Notes under the pieces: model-generated | Seen by the model: only the letters and a program-made list of their open reading frames with translations | What the model was told of the DNA's origin: nothing | The model's database searches: none | Shown: one piece after another, positions 30,201-34,092 of the stretch | Layout: each line of letters starts with the position of its first letter | How positions within the stretch are numbered: position 1 is the first letter of the stretch | Assembly: GCA_964545715.1 (NCBI GenBank) | Contig: CAZJHX010000114.1 | Coordinates: forward strand, 1 to 34,092 | Direction of reading: 5' to 3' | Origin: CAZJHX01 sp964545715 | Lineage (GTDB): Bacteria > Myxococcota_A > UBA9042 > GCA-2863065 | Length of the DNA stretch: 34,092 bases | Position numbers and translations under genes: made by a program

Positions 30201-31486
30201 TGACGCGCCAGGCGCTGCTGCAGCGTGTCATGTCGTGCCCGCCCGCCGGCCTGCTCGAAGAGACGATCGCCAAGCAGCTGCCCGACCTGCTCGCGGACCT
30301 GGCGCTGGCCGGGCAGGAGAAGGTCGCCGGCACGCTGTCGGAGCGGGTCTTTGAGAACATGGCGGCAGAGGACCCGCTTCTGCGGCTGCAGACGCTGGAC
30401 CTGATGGACGAGCTGTCGCGTGCGTCGCACATCGCGGGGCGGGTGGTGTTGCCGTCGCTGAGCCAGCGACTGCCGGACCTGCTGTGCGATGAGCGCACCC
30501 AGACCCCGCTGCTGAAGCTGATCGAGCTGGCGGAGCGGACGACGATACACCTGTTGGCGACCGGCGACATGAGGCCGGCGGCGCGCACTTTGTGGCAGCT
30601 CGGCAAGGGCCTGCCGCACGACGAAGAGGTCAGCGAGGCGGCTCAGAAGCGCAGCGCGGACGCGGTCTCGCGGGTGATGCACTCAGGCGAATTCCAGGCG
30701 TCGCTCAATGCGCTGTGGGCCGCGGACGAGGAGCAGAAGGCGCTGGCGCTGCACTTGTTGGAGAGCTGCGGACGGCAGGCAGCGGACCGGCTGCTGCGCC
30801 TGGTCCTGGACAGCACGGACGACGACGACGTACGCACTTTTGCGTCGCAGCTGAAGGCCGTGGCCGACCCGACGTGGCTGGAGAAGACGATGTCGTCGAG
30901 CGTCTCGCCCAACCAATCGCCGCAGCGGGCGCGCAATGTGCTGCTGGTAATCGATCAGTTGGTGGACAACGTGTTCCCCACGCTGGTGCGGGCCTTTCAG
31001 CATCGGGACTCGATGGTGATCATGGAGGCGATCACGCTTTTGAACCGGCTGTCGCACGACGACCGGCGCACTGTGCTGAGCACGCTGCTGAAGATCCCCG
31101 ATCCGACGATTCGATTGCAGGCCGTGGTGCTGATCGGCGATATGCGCCCGGACGGGCTGGCTTACGAGTTGGTGGCGCTGCTGGACGACCCGTCCACGGG
31201 CGGCGATCTGCTCAAGGAGCTGTGCACCGCGCTGGGCAACCTGGGCGATGCGCGCGCGGTGTCGGCGCTGGCGACGCTACTGAGATCGACCCGGTGGACC
31301 CGCCTGCTGGGCAAGGATCCGCCGGCGGCGGTACGTGTCGGGGCCGTGTGGGCGCTGGGCAACTTCCGAACGGCGGATGCCAGGGCCGCGTTGGCGCGCG
31401 CCCGAGTCGACCACGAAGCAAGAGTCCGTCAGGCCGCCGAAGCCGTGCTGGCCGCATCGTCGATGCTGGACTACGTAAAGGACTGA
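27245..31486 (+). CDS. Giant signalling protein: GGDEF, STAND-type ATPase, duplicated module and HEAT repeats
   Basis: 1413 residues counted from the TTG at 27245. A diguanylate cyclase domain (about 10-170) carries DDLTNLYNRRYL and AGDEF (A89-F93); the inhibitory RxxD is RSEE, so product inhibition is probably weak. Next is an AAA-16/STAND ATPase with Walker A GEAGAGKT (224-231) and Walker B FLDD (D343, D344), like MalT or adenylyl-cyclase-linked ATPases. A helical region leads to two related modules around MYPPGS (680-686) and LYPTGS (842-847). HEAT-type repeats run from about 1010 to the end (LLKIPDPTIRLQAVVLIGDM, VRVGAVWALGNF). The frame stays open without ATG, GTG or TTG back to 27149; a GGGGAG site precedes an ATA at 27152 by 7 bases, so translation may begin there and add about 31 residues. 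Confidence 0.88.
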   Translation: MPPQALADLVYRDDLTNLYNRRYLRPFLKKHVNEKQTDAAPFSLVMIDLDHFKAVNDTYGHLAGDSVLIQLSDRIRKAVRSEEVVVRYAGDEFMLLMPGTLRDDAVKIAERLRRESSSTPFNVGGSSTATVTLSIGVASFPEDAVTPVALIDAADRAMYHSKQGGRDRVTAAAWKTAATTPVVKELLSGLPCRKLVGRTIALARAESLSNMGDYGPTCLILIQGEAGAGKTRVLREMERRRRDSGHLTMWVDCRPELHSTPYAPILELLRTGFAADKTLQGEVISVLGDEDRVALSSRLPAFGLREQPGVELKLRNPRAAFFTAIVRVLKYLGRERHMCLFLDDIQNADSATLKVIAFLMRADQVREAGIPIFGTVALDTQQAQGNATFPRFQQSVRSCGTYGSIDLRPLQQEHVGSILDLCFEGHAFPSSLAAKIQQVSRGVPLIIEEVLTLLVLAGFISRTSGGAWMLARQAATQLAGTLDELVATHLSRLDDETSGAVLKASVIGSRFSVDLLRKVLGVNEGRAQQLTDKAVRFKLLEDAQTPGEPDRLAFTNRRLQELTYNSVAEDMRRELHRKVADVKEQEPRLDLDQALAEIAHHYEKAGDRRAELARRRQSDRAAKLFRNDEVNEYYEVAGKLAAPRIVAHIAESTTPLPASALALVPDIMKRLIAVQRGVQMYPPGSRYTVNAIAECLKAIGAVLKHAESVTIKDRGGALEINGVAHEMTRWGMVGTQVLRDFRKALVHSLTFTRAICDRDIETLAAGMLRFSERAKGADWKDFMSERRARGIGVIPKRYRAQSGRGGTDTGNLEGLADDVEKHLAMLKSVLRFTAAAAEAVQLYPTGSETVRRAVEGIAEGFRQCHAVLSPVNMGVTAEGFLVNDLRIDTRTFGQGVKVMHDLFERNSISSVSFHTGVQPPELESFFRYLGTGMGLDDAADWDDRLSALGVAHIRVDEYHFIAADAEGGVEEPPEPEEDEREELARLTRQALLQRVMSCPPAGLLEETIAKQLPDLLADLALAGQEKVAGTLSERVFENMAAEDPLLRLQTLDLMDELSRASHIAGRVVLPSLSQRLPDLLCDERTQTPLLKLIELAERTTIHLLATGDMRPAARTLWQLGKGLPHDEEVSEAAQKRSADAVSRVMHSGEFQASLNALWAADEEQKALALHLLESCGRQAADRLLRLVLDSTDDDDVRTFASQLKAVADPTWLEKTMSSSVSPNQSPQRARNVLLVIDQLVDNVFPTLVRAFQHRDSMVIMEAITLLNRLSHDDRRTVLSTLLKIPDPTIRLQAVVLIGDMRPDGLAYELVALLDDPSTGGDLLKELCTALGNLGDARAVSALATLLRSTRWTRLLGKDPPAAVRVGAVWALGNFRTADARAALARARVDHEARVRQAAEAVLAASSMLDYVKD

Positions 31487-31507
31487 GCCCCCGACGCCAC
31501 TTCAGTG

Positions 31508-31536
31508 TTGCGTTTTTGGGCCATTTCCTGTATGGT
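31508..31536 (+). promoter_or_regulatory. Candidate promoter for the MopE-like lipoprotein gene
   Basis: TTGCGT (31508-31513) and TATGGT (31531-31536) have the ideal 17-base spacing. Transcription would start close to the GTG at 31546, giving a leaderless or nearly leaderless mRNA, consistent with the lack of a ribosome-binding site. Confidence 0.4.
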
Positions 31537-31545
31537 TTCGGGCCT

Positions 31546-34092
31546 GTGTACGCCCCGTTTAAGAGTCTCTATCTCCTCGCGTTGTCCGTTTCGTTGCTGC
31601 TCGTCGGCTGCCCGGACACAGAGCGCGCGCCTCCCAAACCCGGCGTCGGCGGTCCCGACATCACGACCGGCGGCGGCAACGGCGTCGGTACGGGCACGTC
31701 GCTGTTGGACGTGACGCTGTCGCCCGACGGCAGCATCAACCAGACCGGCGGGGAAGAGGACGTCCCGCCCGAGCAGGGCGAGTTCCAGTGGCCGTGTTCC
31801 AGCAACGAAGAGTGCGAAAGCGGGTTCTGCGTGAACTCCCCGGACGGCACCGTGTGCTCCAAGTTCTGTTTTGAGGACTGTCCGGAGGGCTGGTCTTGCA
31901 AAGAGGTGGCGAACACGGGCACGGACGCCACCTTCATCTGCACCTACGGCGACAATGAGTTGTGCCGGCCGTGTCATGCGGACGTGGACTGCGACGGCGA
32001 CCACAACCTGTGCCTGAACCTGGGGACCGCCGGGTCTTTCTGCGGCCTGAACTGCAGCAACCTGTCGTCGTGCCCGCCGGGGTATGTGTGCACAAATGTG
32101 CCCCAGGAGGACGGCGAGTTCGCGGAGCAGTGCCAGCCGGTCAGCGGTGAGTGCCCGTGCCTGCCGGAGTACGACGGCCTGACCACGACGTGCAGCAACC
32201 AGAGCGGCGTCGGCACCTGCCACGGCGAGCGCCAGTGCGACGGCAGCGAGGGCGTGTGGACCGAATGCGACGCGGACGTCCCGGTGGTGGAGGTCTGCAA
32301 TGGCGAGGACGACGACTGCAGCGGCCTGGCGGACGACGATATCGCAGCGGAGCCGTGCGCGATCAGCAACGAGTGGGGCGAGTGTCAGGGCAAACAGCAA
32401 TGCATCGAGGGGGAGCCGTCCTGCGACGCGAAGGCGCCCACGGAGGAGTTCTGCGATCTGGTCGACAACGACTGCGACTCGGAGACCGATGAGGGCTTTG
32501 GCCAGACCACCTGCGGGCTGGGGATCTGCGAGCACACGGTGGACCTGTGCACACAGGGCCAGTTCATCCAATGCGACCCGCTGCAAGGCGCGCAGGCCGA
32601 AGAGTGCGACCTGCTGGACAACGACTGCGACGGCGCCACCGACGAGATCGAGGACGTCGGCACGCAGACATGTGGGCTGGGCGAGTGCAACCACACCGTC
32701 TCCAAGTGCGCGCTGTGCGACCCGTCCGAGGGGACGGCGGTCGAGATCTGCGACGGCCTGGACAACAACTGCAACGGCGTGGCGGACGACTGGTGGCCCC
32801 AGCTGGGTGACGCCTGTGACAGCACGGACCTGGACAAGTGCAAAGGCGGCGTCTGGACGTGCACGCAGGACGGCCAGGACGCGGTCTGCGCGGGTGACGA
32901 TGAGAACTTTGTCGAGATCTGCGACGGCAAGGACAACGACTGCAACGGCCAGTTCGATGACGGCCTGGGCCAGACCACGTGCGGGCTGGGCGTGTGCGAC
33001 CACACGGTGCAGAACTGCAAGAACGGCAAGAACCAGACGTGCGACCCGATGGAGGGCGCGAGCGCGACGGACAAGCCCGACACCGGCTTTGTCGACAGCA
33101 ACTGCGACGGCATCGACGGCAACATCGGCAAAGCGGTGTTTGTGGACGGCAACAAGGGCAAGGACAGCAACTCGGGCACGAAGAACAGTCCGGTCAAGAC
33201 GATCACCAAGGCGCTGACCAAGGCCTCGTCCACCGGCAAGAACCAGATCCTGGTCTCGTCGGGCACGTACGCGGGCCAGGTCAAGGTGAAGAACGGGGTC
33301 AGCATCTACGGCGGCTACAACGCAGCCGCCGGCTGGACACGCGGGACCGGCAACACGGTCTCGTTGATCGGCAGTACCAAGGTGGTGGTGGCCAGCGGGA
33401 TTACAAAGTCGACCACGCTGGAGTTGTTGACCATCTCCGCCAACAGCAACGCCAGCTTCGGCGGCTCCAGCTACGGCCTCTTCGCCAGCGGCTCGACGGG
33501 GCTTACCGTGCGCAACTGCACGATCTCGGCCGGTCAGGGCGGCCCGGGCGCGGCTGGATCGCTGGGCAGCAACGGCACAGCAGGCGTGACGGGCGGCGCA
33601 GGCAACGCGGGCTGCGAGGACGGCGGCTCGGCCTTTTGCTCCAGCTGCAGCGCGCCGGCGCCGGGGTACAGCAAGTCGGGTCCGTGCGGCGCGGCCGGCG
33701 GCAACGGCGGCAAGAGCGGCAAGGGCGACGGCTCAGGAAAGGACGGCTCCAAGGGCAGCGGCACGGCCGGCGGCATCGGTGGCAAGGGCGGCAGCAAGGG
33801 CAAGAACGGCACGGNNNNNNNNNNGGGGTGGCTTGGGGGGCAGCTTGTGGTTGTCGGGCTGGGTCGGCGGCGGGGGGGGGGGGGGCTCGGCGGGCAGCCA
33901 CGGCAACGGCGGCTCCAGCATCGGCTCCCTGAACTCCGGCGGATACTCCACATCAGGTGGCAAGAACGGCACCAAGGGCAGCACCGGCAGCGGCGGCGGC
34001 GGCGGTGGCGGCGGTGGCGGCGACGCACCGGGCTTCGGCGAGTGTTCCAGTTACGGCGGCACCGGCGGCGCGGGCGGCAGCGGCGGCTGTGG
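31546..34092 (+). CDS. MopE-like surface lipoprotein with beta-helix and Gly-rich region (3' end outside window)
   Basis: Opens with GTG and a lipoprotein signal peptide (LYLLALSVSLLLVGC, C22). After a Gly/Thr spacer come EGF-like Cys-rich segments (CSSNEECESGFC, CRPCHADVDCDGD). At least five copies of the MopE-type metal-binding motif follow (VDNDCDSETDE, LDNDCDGATDE, LDNNCNGVADD, KDNDCNGQFDD and a diverged EDDDCSGLADD), alternating with TCGLG..C units. From about residue 525 a DUF1565-like right-handed beta-helix begins (AVFVDGNKGKDSNSGTKNSP, then VSIYGGYN). The end is Gly/Ser/Lys-rich and collagen-like. The frame is continuous to 33814, then broken by the N run; beyond it the Gly-rich sequence resumes in another register, so the gap length is not real. 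The repeats suggest calcium or copper binding at the cell surface. Confidence 0.87.
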   Translation, partial: MYAPFKSLYLLALSVSLLLVGCPDTERAPPKPGVGGPDITTGGGNGVGTGTSLLDVTLSPDGSINQTGGEEDVPPEQGEFQWPCSSNEECESGFCVNSPDGTVCSKFCFEDCPEGWSCKEVANTGTDATFICTYGDNELCRPCHADVDCDGDHNLCLNLGTAGSFCGLNCSNLSSCPPGYVCTNVPQEDGEFAEQCQPVSGECPCLPEYDGLTTTCSNQSGVGTCHGERQCDGSEGVWTECDADVPVVEVCNGEDDDCSGLADDDIAAEPCAISNEWGECQGKQQCIEGEPSCDAKAPTEEFCDLVDNDCDSETDEGFGQTTCGLGICEHTVDLCTQGQFIQCDPLQGAQAEECDLLDNDCDGATDEIEDVGTQTCGLGECNHTVSKCALCDPSEGTAVEICDGLDNNCNGVADDWWPQLGDACDSTDLDKCKGGVWTCTQDGQDAVCAGDDENFVEICDGKDNDCNGQFDDGLGQTTCGLGVCDHTVQNCKNGKNQTCDPMEGASATDKPDTGFVDSNCDGIDGNIGKAVFVDGNKGKDSNSGTKNSPVKTITKALTKASSTGKNQILVSSGTYAGQVKVKNGVSIYGGYNAAAGWTRGTGNTVSLIGSTKVVVASGITKSTTLELLTISANSNASFGGSSYGLFASGSTGLTVRNCTISAGQGGPGAAGSLGSNGTAGVTGGAGNAGCEDGGSAFCSSCSAPAPGYSKSGPCGAAGGNGGKSGKGDGSGKDGSKGSGTAGGIGGKGGSKGKNGTXXXXGWLGGQLVVVGLGRRRGGGGLGGQPRQRRLQHRLPELRRILHIRWQERHQGQHRQRRRRRWRRWRRRTGLRRVFQLRRHRRRGRQRRLW
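33815..33824. other. Assembly gap (10 N)
   Basis: A run of ten Ns inside the Gly-rich part of the MopE-like gene. The coding frame on the two sides differs by one base if the Ns are counted literally, so the run is a placeholder. Confidence 0.98.
33872..33885. repeat. Run of 14 G residues next to the assembly gap
   Basis: A G14 homopolymer 47 bases after the N run, followed by GGC-rich Gly codons. Such a run is prone to sequencing error and its length should not be trusted. The sequence from about 33825 to 33890 translates poorly in the expected Gly-rich frame. Confidence 0.8.

Noticed and set aside
31471..33003. A 510-codon minus-strand open frame across the start of the MopE-like gene
   Set aside because: Val/Ala/Arg-rich antisense of the Cys/Asp-rich repeats; the plus-strand frame has a signal peptide and known motifs.
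1..34092. CRISPR arrays, tRNA or rRNA genes, IS elements
   Set aside because: No regularly spaced short repeats, no transposase frame and no tRNA-like cloverleaf in the intergenic gaps. The two palindromes carry no transposase and no evident target-site duplication.

Overview
The window is a high-GC bacterial chromosome fragment. It carries large outer-surface lipoproteins with MopE-type DNDCDG repeats, Cys-rich linkers between beta-propellers, HEAT-repeat signalling proteins and a Pel-type exopolysaccharide cluster. This combination points to a Myxococcota or Bradymonadota-like (former Deltaproteobacteria) organism with a Gram-negative envelope. That placement is inferred from gene content; no rRNA gene is present. 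A run of 10 Ns at 33815-33824 shows that the sequence is a draft scaffold.

Layout. 1-838 (minus): clpS and the start of clpA (N-end-rule proteolysis). 1030-2433 (plus): a lysine 2,3-aminomutase. 2440-5899 (minus): a rhomboid protease, rpsI, rplM and metK, with a large near-perfect palindrome (3608-3791) embracing the rpsI stop codon. 6025-9972 (plus): a 1315-residue lipoprotein with three PQQ-like beta-propellers joined by Cys-rich linkers. 9987-19902 (minus): a tightly packed six-gene polysaccharide operon, transcribed as bcsB-like, pelB-like, pelD, pelE, pelF, pelG. 20076-21422 (plus): poly(A) polymerase. 21460-24193 (plus): LolA-like protein, small lipoprotein and outer-membrane barrel. 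24225-31486 (plus): tandem PilZ protein, GT2 glycosyltransferase with a C-terminal Rossmann-like domain, YdjM-type membrane protein, and a giant GGDEF-ATPase-HEAT protein. A second large palindrome (24939-25106) fills the gap between the PilZ and GT2 genes. 31546-end (plus): a MopE-like, beta-helix, Gly-rich surface lipoprotein, incomplete.

How the parts fit. The most notable locus is the polysaccharide operon. PelD (c-di-GMP receptor), PelE, PelF (glycosyltransferase) and PelG (membrane transporter) are recognisable, as is a shortened TPR plus beta-barrel PelB-like exporter. The canonical PelA and PelC are absent, and the first gene is a cellulose-synthase BcsB-like periplasmic subunit. This looks like a hybrid Pel/Bcs secretion machine. 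It is overlapped and spaced as one transcription unit and is probably switched by c-di-GMP through the PelD I-site (R392xxD395). Two further c-di-GMP-type proteins (PilZ and GGDEF) lie within 12 kb. Also worth attention are the two long palindromes, the fusion architecture of the GGDEF giant with its unclear start codon, and the repeat-built surface lipoproteins.
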